DNA of 7,730 bases. It comes from Acidimicrobiia bacterium (GTDB taxonomy: Bacteria > Actinomycetota > Acidimicrobiia > UBA5794 > JAOTWH01). The notes below the pieces were generated by a model. That model was given only the letters and a program-made list of their open reading frames with translations, was not told where the DNA came from and did no database searches. Location of the stretch: assembly GCA_029863035.1 (NCBI GenBank), contig JAOTWH010000101.1, positions 1 through 7,730 of the forward strand, given 5' to 3'. The position numbers and the translations under genes were made by a program. Positions 1-6,862 of the stretch are shown here, piece after piece. The first letter of the stretch is position 1; the number at the start of each line of letters is the position of its first letter.

Positions 1-936
1 TCGTTCTTGGCCTGGCAGAGCACGGATGTCGATCTCGACACTGGCGCTGTCTGGCACCACGTTGGTCTTGGTTCCGCCCGCGATCACCGTTGGCGTCAAG
101 GTGAGGTGCGTGCACGCATGCACCCACCGAGCGATACCCGCGTCATCGATATCGGCGATGGCATGATCAACTCGGTCGGGGTCGACCAGTGCTTCGTCGA
201 GGCCCGCGGTCGAAACGAACCGCCGCCATTCGTCGGTGATGGCCACCGGACCGAGGTCGGAGCCGAGTCGAGTCACCACCTCGGCGAGCGGCACCATGGC
301 ATTGGAGGCACGTAGAGGTTGGCTGCCGTGCCCGGGCGATCCCGACGTCATGAGACGGCGCCACTGTGGTCCCTTCTCAGCAACGGTCACCACCAGCCCC
401 GGTCCGCCAGGTGTGTCGAGGTTGGGAAATGCCACTTCGGTTAGAACGAACTCAGCCATGACCGCCCCGGGGTCCTCCTCGAATATGTGAGCGGCGCCGA
501 GGGATCCCCCAGCTTCCTCGTCGGCTACTGCCAAGAAAACCAGGTCGCCGGCCAGCGGCGCTGCCTGTTCGCTCAGAAAACGGAGGAACACCGAAGCCAT
601 GGCGGCGGTGACGTTGAGCATGTCAACCGCTCCCCTTCCCCATACATAACCATCCTTGCGTTCGGCACCGAAGGGATCGATTGTCCAACCCTGCGCGGAC
701 ACCGGAACCACATCGGTATGGCCCATCAGCAGCAAGGCAGGCGCTGTCGGATCGTGCCCTGGTACTCGATAAACCACGCTCTGACGGCCCGGTACCGGTT
801 CGAAAACCCGACCAGGTTGTCCAAGGAAGTCCGCGATCGTCTCCACGGAGCGGTACTCATGACCGCTTTCTGGCGTCCCGTCGTTGACGCATTGGTTTCG
901 TATCAGCTGCTGAAGAAGCTCGATCGCCTCACTCAT
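1..936 (-). CDS. M20-family metallopeptidase, C-terminus cut by window edge
   Basis: Reading the minus strand from the ATG at 936 gives 312 codons without a stop, running off position 1, so the C-terminal part is missing; family members are usually about 400-450 residues. It matches the M20 (ArgE/DapE/CPG2) di-zinc amidohydrolases, which cleave peptides or N-acyl amino acids. Visible motifs are MGHTDVVPV with the metal-ligand His73, WGRGAVDM with the bridging Asp105, ADEEAGG with the probable catalytic Glu140 and ligand Glu141, and LTE with probable ligand Glu167. The dimerisation-domain motif SPGHGSQP has His203, and GGTKTNVVP lies at 287-295. The last metal-ligand His would lie beyond the window. 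No signal peptide is seen, so it is probably cytoplasmic. The start overlaps the preceding gene by 8 nt (ATGAGTGA). The substrate cannot be read from the sequence: dipeptidase, desuccinylase or deacetylase are all possible. Confidence 0.93.
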   Translation of the reverse strand, partial: MSEAIELLQQLIRNQCVNDGTPESGHEYRSVETIADFLGQPGRVFEPVPGRQSVVYRVPGHDPTAPALLLMGHTDVVPVSAQGWTIDPFGAERKDGYVWGRGAVDMLNVTAAMASVFLRFLSEQAAPLAGDLVFLAVADEEAGGSLGAAHIFEEDPGAVMAEFVLTEVAFPNLDTPGGPGLVVTVAEKGPQWRRLMTSGSPGHGSQPLRASNAMVPLAEVVTRLGSDLGPVAITDEWRRFVSTAGLDEALVDPDRVDHAIADIDDAGIARWVHACTHLTLTPTVIAGGTKTNVVPDSASVEIDIRALPGQER

Positions 937-1294
937 CGTCGCGCAGCGCCTCCTTCCAGGTGCGGAATCGCTTATGGGTCCGGCCGTCGGGGCCAAGACC
1001 GGTGCCCGTTCGCCCATGGAGGTAGAACCGATACGACGTCGAGCCATCGTCGGCCACCGCCATATACCTCGCTTCGCCCAGTGGTGGACCGGCTCGCCAC
1101 AACAAGAACCGCCCGATGCGCCGCTTGTACTCCACGGGCTCACCAAGGTCATCACCGAGCGAGAGCAGCTCGGCGGGCGCATCGGTCCATCCGGCGGCGG
1201 GAATCCGATAGTCACGTTGCGGCGTCGACGGCAGCTGACCGGTTTCATAAACCTGATCGGTGAAGGGACGGAGGTGAGGAGGCGTTGCCTTCAC
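929..1294 (-). CDS. Hypothetical protein, 121 residues
   Basis: I do not recognise this protein. It starts with GTG (MKATPPHLRPFTDQVYETG), sharing 1 nt with the stop of the acetyltransferase gene (TAGTG), and its TGA overlaps the start of the M20 peptidase gene. This tight packing on both sides supports it being a real gene translated by coupling; no Shine-Dalgarno sequence is visible before the GTG. It has no membrane segment, no signal peptide and no cysteines. The middle (about 55-100) is rich in Arg, Gly and aromatic residues in short alternating stretches (RFLLWRAGPP, ARYMAVADD, SYRFYLHGRTG), suggesting a small beta-rich fold. The C-terminus is charged (HKRFRTWKEALRDDE). Function is unknown; the neighbours do not point to a specific role. 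Confidence 0.72.
   Translation of the reverse strand: MKATPPHLRPFTDQVYETGQLPSTPQRDYRIPAAGWTDAPAELLSLGDDLGEPVEYKRRIGRFLLWRAGPPLGEARYMAVADDGSTSYRFYLHGRTGTGLGPDGRTHKRFRTWKEALRDDE
949..955 (-). promoter_or_regulatory. Ribosome binding site of the M20 peptidase gene
   Basis: AAGGAGG on the minus strand is a near-perfect Shine-Dalgarno sequence inside the end of the preceding gene. It lies 12 nt before the ATG at 936, longer than the usual 5-9 nt. No in-frame start lies between them, so the ATG at 936 remains the best choice. Confidence 0.55.
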
Positions 1295-1767
1295 TAGTCG
1301 TCGGAGTGATGCATGACGATCGAACGCGCCGCGAATCCAGCTGATTCGAAGAAGTTCTTAGCGGCGCGATGACCTGGCAGGACGTAGGCGTCGAACCGGG
1401 TGAAGCCCTCACCGCGGAAGTGCTCAAGCACGGACTTGATCATGGCTTCACCAAGGCCGACTCCGCGCGCCTCGGGGTGAGTGAACACCAGCCGAATCGC
1501 GGCCACGCGTTTGCCGGCGGCCTGCGGCAGGAGTCCCTCCGACCTCGTGGCAATGAAGCCGAAGGGGTAGTCATCAATGGTGCCAATGAAGATGCGAACG
1601 TCGGTGTCCCCCAGCATCTCCTTCATAGAGGTCTCAACGGGCTCAGGTAGACCGTCAGCCAGCGGCCACATGTCCTTGAGATCGGTCTGTTCAGCCTCGA
1701 GTACCCGATAGAGGTCGACGAGGACGTCGAGGTCGTGTTCGGTTGCGGGGCGGACACCGATCTCCAT
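1294..1767 (-). CDS. GNAT-family N-acetyltransferase
   Basis: This is a 157-residue single-domain GNAT protein, the usual length for the family, which transfers an acetyl group from acetyl-CoA to an amine. The N-terminus IGVRPATEHDLDVLVDLY (3-20) is the typical first strand and helix. Motif A, the pyrophosphate-binding loop, is VFTHPEARGVGLGEAMI (94-110) with R/GxGxG at 101-106. The motif B region VLPGHRAAKNFFESAGF (129-145) has the usual acetyl-CoA-side helix and the FFESAGF ending. The acceptor (protein N-terminus, amino acid, antibiotic or other amine) cannot be read from the sequence. The ATG at 1767 follows the DUF4193-type gene by 31 nt with only a weak G-rich ribosome site (GTGGGG), so it is probably expressed from the same transcript. 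Its TAG overlaps the GTG of the next gene. Confidence 0.92.
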   Translation of the reverse strand: MEIGVRPATEHDLDVLVDLYRVLEAEQTDLKDMWPLADGLPEPVETSMKEMLGDTDVRIFIGTIDDYPFGFIATRSEGLLPQAAGKRVAAIRLVFTHPEARGVGLGEAMIKSVLEHFRGEGFTRFDAYVLPGHRAAKNFFESAGFAARSIVMHHSDD

Positions 1768-1798
1768 AGCCCCACGCTAGTAACCGGCCTGGGAGGCT

Positions 1799-2248
1799 TT
1801 ATGCGGCGCAGTCGGAGCAGATCTTCTTGCTCTTATTGGCAAGTTGGCTGGTTCTCTTGACCAGGAAACATGACTGACAGACGAACTCATGGTCCCTCTT
1901 GGCGTCGGCGTCGGCTTCGAGCGCCAGGGCTTCGCGTCGTATGGCGCGCGCTTCAGCTCGCTCGTCGACATGGATCGTCTCGGACTCCTCGTCCTCTGTG
2001 AGCATCCCGAGTTCCTCGGATTCCATCTCATCGAGAGCCTTTTCGCCTTCCTCCTCCTCCTCCTCCTCCTCGTCGACGTCGGCCTCAGCGTCGTCGGTGA
2101 CTTCGACAACTTCTATGTCGACGACTTCTGGGTCGACGTCGATGTCGGGATCTACGACGTCGAGGTCGTCCGGCTGGTCGATGTCTGCATCGAGCTCAGC
2201 GACTTCCTCGGTGTCCTTTTCAGATGTTTTGGTTTTCTTCATAGCCAT
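1799..2248 (-). CDS. DUF4193-type zinc-ribbon protein with long acidic N-terminus
   Basis: The 149-residue protein has two parts. Residues about 12-100 are extremely rich in Asp and Glu, including eight Glu in a row at 60-67, and are probably disordered. The C-terminus (119-149) is a compact zinc ribbon, DHEFVCQSCFLVKRTSQL followed by ICSDCAA, with Cys124, Cys127, Cys144 and Cys147. The CxSCFLVxxRSQL...CxDCA pattern is what I know of the actinobacterial DUF4193 family, whose members are usually about 100 residues and of unknown function. The stretch LALEADADAKRDHEF just before the ribbon also fits that family. This copy is longer because of its acidic region. The ATG at 2248 is chosen as the first start; ATG at 2242 (MKKTKT) is possible, and neither has a good Shine-Dalgarno sequence. 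It has its own likely promoter upstream. Confidence 0.85.
   Translation of the reverse strand: MAMKKTKTSEKDTEEVAELDADIDQPDDLDVVDPDIDVDPEVVDIEVVEVTDDAEADVDEEEEEEEEGEKALDEMESEELGMLTEDEESETIHVDERAEARAIRREALALEADADAKRDHEFVCQSCFLVKRTSQLANKSKKICSDCAA
2048..2071 (-). repeat. GAG triplet run encoding poly-glutamate
   Basis: On the coding strand seven GAG codons followed by one GAA encode Glu60-Glu67 of the DUF4193-type protein. The surrounding 2072-2190 region is also low in complexity, with repeated GTCGAC/GACGTC-like triplets encoding Asp, Val and Glu. Triplet runs like this change length in frame, so they may vary between strains. Confidence 0.8.
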
Positions 2249-2253
2249 ATCGG

Positions 2254-2269
2254 TCTCGCGCGGGCGAGA
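2254..2269 (-). promoter_or_regulatory. 6-bp dyad at the expected transcription start of the DUF4193-type gene
   Basis: On the minus strand TCTCGC-CCGC-GCGAGA is a perfect inverted repeat with a 4-nt spacer. Its first base is the last base of the -10 hexamer and it ends 5 nt before the ATG at 2248, so it covers the expected transcription start and the short leader. A repressor operator at this position is plausible, but a short GC-rich dyad can also arise by chance. Confidence 0.35.
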
Positions 2270-2295
2270 GTATAAGTCACCGTGGTCGGTGCCAA
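2269..2295 (-). promoter_or_regulatory. Probable sigma-70-type promoter of the DUF4193-type gene
   Basis: On the minus strand TTGGCA (2295-2290, five of six matches to TTGACA) is followed after 15 nt by TATACT (2274-2269, five of six matches to TATAAT). The spacer is shorter than the ideal 17 nt. Start of transcription would fall near 2262, giving a leader of about 14 nt. The site lies in the 51-nt gap after the lipid kinase stop, the only clear break in an otherwise overlapping series of genes. Confidence 0.5.
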
Positions 2296-2299
2296 GTGG

Positions 2300-3184
2300 T
2301 CAGATCTTGAACCGAATCGCGCTTTCAACCACCGAAGCCTCAACCCCACCTTCGCCGAGGTATTCCCCATCTGCCTCCACTCCCCAACCTTCGATTCCCT
2401 CCACTCGAACCCGGCTGGCCACGAATCGCCGCACATGGCGATGGGTTAGGTGGGTTCCTCTCGTGAGGCGTGGTTGCAGGGTGATGACCTGGCGCTTGGG
2501 GCCGGTGAAGACCTGCACGTCGAGACGTCCGTCGACCATCGATCCTTTGGGAGCCACGTTCATGCCTCCTCCGAAGAACTGGGCATTGGCCATCACGACG
2601 ATGATCGCCTCGCTCTCGAAGACCTTGTCGTCAGCGGTCAGCTTTATCGGTCGGCGCGGAAAGCGGGCCAGGATGGGCCAGATGGCTGCCTTGTATCGGA
2701 ACGCTCCAAGGCGGTGGGGTAACCGCGCCGCCAATCGCACCACATCGGCGCCGATTCCGACCTCAGCAACGTTGATGAAGTAACGATCGCCCCACTGGCC
2801 GATGATGTGGCCAACATCAACCGGGTACGTGTCATCGCCTGCCAAATACTTGACACTCTCCTCGAGCACCTGAGATCGTCCGAAGGTGCGTATCAAGTCG
2901 CTTCCGCTGCCGGCCGGAAGCACCCCAAGTACGGGCGGTTCGTCCCATGACCTTCTCATCAAGGCGTCGACGACCAGGTTGGTGGTGCCGTCTCCTCCCA
3001 CCGCCACGAAGTCGGAGTAGTTCTGGCGCCGCGCCTCGTCGACCAGCTCGGCAACGTTGTCAGGCGATGAGCTGGCTCGCACCTCGGCGTCGATGCCATG
3101 TTCTCGCAGGGCGGTTGTGGTTCTCGCAACCGCATCGTGGCGCCCACCGCCCGCCCCTGGGTTGACGATGACCCACCAACTCAC
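2300..3184 (-). CDS. YegS/DgkB-type diacylglycerol or lipid kinase
   Basis: The 294-residue protein has the full length and motif order of the diacylglycerol kinase catalytic (DAGK_cat) family, which phosphorylates diacylglycerol or related lipids at the membrane using ATP. Visible are WVIVNPGAGGG (4-14), the nucleotide-binding signature VGGDGTTN (62-69), GVLPAGSGSDLIRTFG (87-102), the second-domain stretch NAQFFGGGMNVAPKGSMVDGRLDV (200-223) and the C-terminal ADGE (271-274). The loop at 92-96 reads GSGSD where many bacterial members have GTxND; Ser for Asn is a variant I have seen in family members. The GTG start at 3184 overlaps the helicase stop by 4 nt (GTGA) and has a good Shine-Dalgarno sequence 6 nt before it. 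The exact lipid substrate cannot be told; diacylglycerol, phosphatidylglycerol or a sphingoid lipid are options. Confidence 0.93.
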   Translation of the reverse strand: MSWWVIVNPGAGGGRHDAVARTTTALREHGIDAEVRASSSPDNVAELVDEARRQNYSDFVAVGGDGTTNLVVDALMRRSWDEPPVLGVLPAGSGSDLIRTFGRSQVLEESVKYLAGDDTYPVDVGHIIGQWGDRYFINVAEVGIGADVVRLAARLPHRLGAFRYKAAIWPILARFPRRPIKLTADDKVFESEAIIVVMANAQFFGGGMNVAPKGSMVDGRLDVQVFTGPKRQVITLQPRLTRGTHLTHRHVRRFVASRVRVEGIEGWGVEADGEYLGEGGVEASVVESAIRFKI

Positions 3185-5679
3185 TCAACGCCTCCCGCAG
3201 CCACCACTCCACGGTCGATCGCTGCGATCGCAGCAGAGACAGCCCTTGACAACGCCGGGAACACATCACGCAACTGACGAAGCAGGTCGAGCAACTGGCG
3301 CGTTGTGCGAACGAAATCACCAGCAGCCAACCCGTCATCGAGTAGGTCGGTGAGGTCCACGCCCCTCGCCCACTGGTAGATCAACTCGGCGAATCCGGAC
3401 TCTGGCGGCCTCGATACGCCGACTCCCGCCTCGTGTTCGGCGGCAGCCAACCGCTGGTCGATCGCTTCGAGATCCTCACTCACTCGCTTGAGAGCGGGCG
3501 TGGGCCACTCCTCTGGCCAGCTTTCCGATCGCGGCTCATAGACGAACGCCGATGCCAACGCGGCCACCTCGGCTGGTTCGAGCCCGTCGAACAGCCTTGC
3601 TTCAACAGCTTCAACCACGACGACGTCGAGCTCGTTGTAGATGTGGCGGAGCTTTTCGCCCCGGTCGGTGAGCGCCCAGCCGTCGACGAAGCCCCAACGG
3701 CCCAACAGCTCCATCAGGTCTTCGAACTCGCCGACCAGGCCGATGCCGAGGCGCTCCTGGCGCCTTTTCCAGCGAGTGACATCGCGTTCGATGCGCTGGA
3801 TCCTGCGCACCCACATCTGATGGTCTTCGAAATCGGGGCACGACCGCACCGGATCGAAGGACTCTCCCTGGTAAGCCGCTAGGTGGTCGCCTTCGTCGTT
3901 CCATCGTCGCAGCTCCTTCGTCACCTGACGTTGGTAACCCTCATCGCGCGGCTGGAACGGCTCCGGCAACTCCATCGAGCCCACCCGAGTGGCCGATGAT
4001 GGCAGCTCGCCTGGCCTTATTCGTTGCAGTTTGCCGGTTTCGGATAACACCAACAGGCGAGGGTTCGACCCGGTGCCGCGGGCCAACAGCACCAACCTCT
4101 CATCGCCCAGATCGATCACATCGCCAGAAGACAGCTCGCTACCGAAGGCTCTCATGATCGTGCCGTGGGATCTGCGATCTCCCGACGCCATGGCGGCCCA
4201 GATGTCGCCTCGATCGCATTCAGCGGCGGTCCGAAATGCCGCGATATCGGCTTCCCCATCGCTGATCCGCTGCAGTAGGTCTTCCGCTTCTAGCTGTGAT
4301 TGGAACTGTCCGAACGAAGCGTTGAGCAACTCCTGGGCTTGGGATCGCGAGTAGTTGGCGACCAGGTTCACTGCCATGTTGTAGTTGGGATGGAAGCTGG
4401 AACGCAGTGGGTGGGTGCCGGCAGACGCGATGGCCGCCACCCTGCCGAAAGGAACCTCACTCGAGTAGGACACCACTGCCGTGCCCAAGTGATCGATGCC
4501 GCGCCGCCCTGCTCGGCCCGTCAGCTGAGTGAAGTCTCCGGGTCGCAACAGCTCGTGGGTCTCACCGTTGTACTTCATCAAGCTTTCGATCACGACGGTT
4601 CGGGCTGGCATATTGATGCCGAGCGACAGCGTCTCTGTGGCGAACACGACCTTGACGAGCCCACGGGCGAACAGCTCCTCGACGGTCTCTTTGAATGCGG
4701 GAACGAGGCCGGCATGGTGAGACGCCACCCCACGGGACAGCCTTTCTATCCAGTGGCCGTAGCCAAGGGCCGCCAGATCGTTGTCCCCCAGATGGGCCGT
4801 GCGTTTCTCGGCGAATTCCCGGATGACTCGCGCTTCGTCTGGCGTGGTCAGTCGCAGGCCCTCGGCGACCCGATCGGCGGCCCCCTCACATCCCGCACGC
4901 GAGAAGATGAAGTAGATGGCTGGCAGGCGGTCGATAGCAGCCAGCAACTCGATGGTCTCGAGACGCCGGGGAGCCTTGAAGCGCCTCCGCCTGTTGCGTG
5001 ATTGCCGCAGGGACCTCTCGAGGCGAGCGTTGGGCCGGCCCCCTTCATCGAATACGGGCTCGACGGTCAACTCGTTCTCGTATGTGTCCTTCAGTGCCAA
5101 AAGGGTTTCGAGTGGAACTGGCCGGTGTTCTTCGGATACCAGCTTTGCTCCGCCGCGGCGCTCGGCCACCCACCTGGTGAACTCCTCGGGATTGCTCACC
5201 GTCGCTGAGAGACACACCAACAAAACCGGGGCCGGCAGGTGGATGATGATCTCCTCCCACACCGCGCCCCGTGCCGGATCCTGCAGGTAGTGAACCTCAT
5301 CGAGGATGACGACTCCGAGAGATTCCAGGTCTTCGCTGCCGGAATAGATCATGTTGCGAAGCACCTCGGTTGTCATCACCACAACTGGTGCCGACCCGTT
5401 GACCGAGTTATCGCCAGTAAGCAGGCCCACCTGATCGTCGCCGTAGATGGCACGGAAATCGGTGAACTTCTGGTTGGAGAGAGCCTTGAGCGGGGTGGTG
5501 TAGAACGCTCTCAAGCCGACATCCAGCGCGTGATGGATAGCTCCCTCGGCCACCAGCGTCTTTCCGGCGCCGGTGGGGGCGGTCACTACCACCGACTGCC
5601 CGGCTTGCGACGCTTCGATCGCCTCCACCTGGAAGCGATCCGGTGCGAAAGGCAACGCCTCGAAGAAGACGCTGCTCAT
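3181..5679 (-). CDS. helY: Ski2/Mtr4-like DEVH-box RNA helicase HelY
   Basis: This 832-residue superfamily 2 helicase is slightly shorter than mycobacterial HelY (about 900). It should use ATP to unwind RNA or RNA-containing duplexes. RecA domain 1 shows the Q-like motif FAPDRFQVEAI (11-21), Walker A APTGAGKT (34-41), TTPLKALSNQK (61-71), the DEVH box in VILDEVHYLQD (124-134) and LSATVSNPEEF (157-167). RecA domain 2 shows IYFIFSRAGCE (255-265), VASHHAGLVP (318-327), ATETLSLGINMPARTVV (347-363) and QLTGRAGRRG (385-394). FHPNYNMAVNLV after residue 420 is typical of the Ski2 group, and the C-terminal third looks like a DSHCT-type helical domain. The ATG at 5679 overlaps the tatC stop by 4 nt (ATGA). 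The order tatC-helY is known from mycobacteria. The physiological substrate in actinobacteria is unsettled as far as I know. Confidence 0.95.
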   Translation of the reverse strand: MSSVFFEALPFAPDRFQVEAIEASQAGQSVVVTAPTGAGKTLVAEGAIHHALDVGLRAFYTTPLKALSNQKFTDFRAIYGDDQVGLLTGDNSVNGSAPVVVMTTEVLRNMIYSGSEDLESLGVVILDEVHYLQDPARGAVWEEIIIHLPAPVLLVCLSATVSNPEEFTRWVAERRGGAKLVSEEHRPVPLETLLALKDTYENELTVEPVFDEGGRPNARLERSLRQSRNRRRRFKAPRRLETIELLAAIDRLPAIYFIFSRAGCEGAADRVAEGLRLTTPDEARVIREFAEKRTAHLGDNDLAALGYGHWIERLSRGVASHHAGLVPAFKETVEELFARGLVKVVFATETLSLGINMPARTVVIESLMKYNGETHELLRPGDFTQLTGRAGRRGIDHLGTAVVSYSSEVPFGRVAAIASAGTHPLRSSFHPNYNMAVNLVANYSRSQAQELLNASFGQFQSQLEAEDLLQRISDGEADIAAFRTAAECDRGDIWAAMASGDRRSHGTIMRAFGSELSSGDVIDLGDERLVLLARGTGSNPRLLVLSETGKLQRIRPGELPSSATRVGSMELPEPFQPRDEGYQRQVTKELRRWNDEGDHLAAYQGESFDPVRSCPDFEDHQMWVRRIQRIERDVTRWKRRQERLGIGLVGEFEDLMELLGRWGFVDGWALTDRGEKLRHIYNELDVVVVEAVEARLFDGLEPAEVAALASAFVYEPRSESWPEEWPTPALKRVSEDLEAIDQRLAAAEHEAGVGVSRPPESGFAELIYQWARGVDLTDLLDDGLAAGDFVRTTRQLLDLLRQLRDVFPALSRAVSAAIAAIDRGVVAAGGVE
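3191..3196 (-). promoter_or_regulatory. Ribosome binding site of the lipid kinase gene
   Basis: GGGAGG on the minus strand lies 6 nt before the GTG at 3184, inside the last codons of the helicase gene. It supports the GTG start and the 4-nt overlap between the two genes. Confidence 0.7.
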
Positions 5680-6407
5680 TTGCGCTTGCGCTTGTGTTTG
5701 CGCTGGAAGACAAGCAAGGCCAGCAGCGTTGCCTCATAGAGGATGTAGAGCGGTGCCGAGAGCAACGCAAGCGTCAACGGGTCGCCGCTTGGCGTGATGA
5801 CTGCCCCGATTATGACGATCACCAGGATCGCCCATCTTCGTCCCTTGGCCAGCCTGTCCCGACTCACCACTCCGAGCGCCGAGGCTGCGAAGAGGAACAC
5901 TGGGAACTCGAAAGCCAATCCGAACACCAGGATGAACCTCATGGCGAACGAGAGATAGAACGACCCGCCGATGGTGGGCTCCAAACCGGTGCCGAAGTCC
6001 AACAAGAAGTCGAGGCCCCTTCCCAGAGCCCAGTATCCGGCAACCACGCCCCCGATGAAGAGCGACCCGAGGGCCAACGCAGCAGGCACCACATAGCGCC
6101 GCTCCCTCTCCTTGAGGGCGGGAGTGATGAAAGCCCACGCTTGCCACATGACCACAGGACTGGCGAGCACGAAACCACCGAACAACGAGAGCCTCATGAA
6201 CAGACTGAACGCCTCGGTGGGCCGGAAGAAGGCAAGATCTCGGTCGCCCGCCACTTGGTCCCAGGGTCCGGTGAGAAGGTCGAATATCCAATCGCGGAAG
6301 ATGAAGGACACGATCGATCCCACCAACACCGCAGCGGCTGCCTTGACCAGGCGGTTGCGGAACTCTTCGAGGTGGGCGACGAGCGGCATCCGCTCCTCGC
6401 CGCTCAT
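5676..6407 (-). CDS. tatC: Twin-arginine translocase subunit TatC
   Basis: TatC is the multi-spanning membrane core of the Tat system; it recognises the twin-arginine signal peptide and, with TatA/TatB, exports folded proteins. The 243-residue length is normal. The N-terminal cytoplasmic motif MPLVAHLEEFRNRL (7-20) includes the conserved HLEEFR. Further family marks are FRPTEAFSLFMRLSL (61-75), FITPALKERERR (93-104), FEFP (166-169, with the conserved Glu167) and TPSGDPLT (205-212). Six hydrophobic segments lie at roughly 22-42, 70-94, 105-128, 152-178, 192-206 and 211-233. The C-terminal tail KHKRKRK is strongly basic, fitting a cytoplasmic end. The ATG overlaps the stop of the tatA/B gene by 4 nt (ATGA), and the TGA overlaps the helY start in the same way. 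Confidence 0.97.
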   Translation of the reverse strand: MSGEERMPLVAHLEEFRNRLVKAAAAVLVGSIVSFIFRDWIFDLLTGPWDQVAGDRDLAFFRPTEAFSLFMRLSLFGGFVLASPVVMWQAWAFITPALKERERRYVVPAALALGSLFIGGVVAGYWALGRGLDFLLDFGTGLEPTIGGSFYLSFAMRFILVFGLAFEFPVFLFAASALGVVSRDRLAKGRRWAILVIVIIGAVITPSGDPLTLALLSAPLYILYEATLLALLVFQRKHKRKRK

Positions 6408-6862
6408 GTGTCCTGGCCTGGCTCTGGGTTGGGCTCTGGGTTGGGCTCTGGGTTGGGCTCTGGGTTGGGCTCTGGGTCGGCCTCTGGGTCGGCCTCGGCA
6501 ATCGGGCCGGTATCGGTAGCGTCCGTTGGGGTCTTGGCGACCTCTGCCGCAGCGTCGGTTCCAGCCTCTGTGCCACCAGTTACTACCTCCCGCAGCTCGT
6601 CGTCAACCCACTTCAATTCGCCTTTTGCGGTCTCTTTGACGCTCTTGCCGGCCGCTGCCAACTCAGTTGCGGCTTCACGGAACGGCTCGACCGTCTCTTG
6701 GTAGGTGCCGCCCAATTCCGATTTGAACTCGTCTGCCGTTGCCCGCACCTGGCTCGCGATCTTTCCGGCCTTGCGGGCGATCTCGGGTAGTCGCTTGGGT
6801 CCAAAGACGATGAGCGCGACCAGAACGATCGTGGCGATCTCGGCGGGGCTGACACTGAACAT
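6404..6862 (-). CDS. tatA/tatB: TatA/TatB-family Tat subunit, TatB-like, with repeat tail
   Basis: The 152-residue protein has the TatA/B layout: a short N-terminal membrane helix (SPAEIATIVLVALIVF, 5-20), the hinge FGPKRLPE (20-27), an amphipathic helix (about 28-80) and a flexible tail. It joins TatC in the twin-arginine export machine. Position in the cluster matches mycobacterial tatA, but the details are TatB-like: it begins MF, has Glu at position 8, and carries GPKRLP instead of the FGxKKLP of TatA. A bifunctional subunit is possible; the window has no second tatA/B gene. The last 30 or so residues are acidic and Pro-rich, with DPEA, DPEP and four NPEP units from a 12-bp tandem repeat. 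The ATG at 6862 is buried in a hairpin and has no well-spaced Shine-Dalgarno sequence (AGG lies only 2 nt before it). The stop overlaps tatC by 4 nt. Confidence 0.92.
   Translation of the reverse strand: MFSVSPAEIATIVLVALIVFGPKRLPEIARKAGKIASQVRATADEFKSELGGTYQETVEPFREAATELAAAGKSVKETAKGELKWVDDELREVVTGGTEAGTDAAAEVAKTPTDATDTGPIAEADPEADPEPNPEPNPEPNPEPNPEPGQDT
6419..6490 (-). repeat. Six-copy 12-bp tandem repeat in the Tat subunit tail
   Basis: Six consecutive 12-bp units share the core ACCCAGAG on the coding strand. The two first-translated units read GACCCAGAG and encode Asp-Pro-Glu; the other four read AACCCAGAG and encode Asn-Pro-Glu. Units encode DPEA or DPEP and then NPEP four times. The unit length is a multiple of three, so gain or loss of copies keeps the frame. 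Identity of the four AAC units suggests recent expansion. Confidence 0.93.

Noticed and set aside
487..1263. 258-codon open frame on the plus strand
   Set aside because: It is antisense to the M20 peptidase and the 121-residue gene and shows Arg/His-rich composition typical of shadow frames in high-GC DNA.
1785..1797. Short dyad GCCT-CCC-AGGC between the DUF4193-type and acetyltransferase genes as a terminator
   Set aside because: The stem is only 4 bp and no T-run follows.
1899..2783. Long serine-rich open frame on the plus strand
   Set aside because: It is antisense to the acidic DUF4193-type gene and the lipid kinase; its Ser runs are the mirror of Asp/Glu codons, and it matches no family I know.
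2878..2928. GSGSD in place of GTxND in the lipid kinase as a sign of inactivity
   Set aside because: The other catalytic motifs are intact and Ser at this position occurs in active-looking family members.
6419..6490. The tandem repeat as a CRISPR array
   Set aside because: Units are 12 bp, contiguous and without spacers, and are translated in frame.
5643..6704. 353-codon open frame on the plus strand
   Set aside because: It lies opposite tatC and the Tat subunit gene, whose motifs are unmistakable; its GS-rich repeat is the antisense of the 12-bp tandem repeat.
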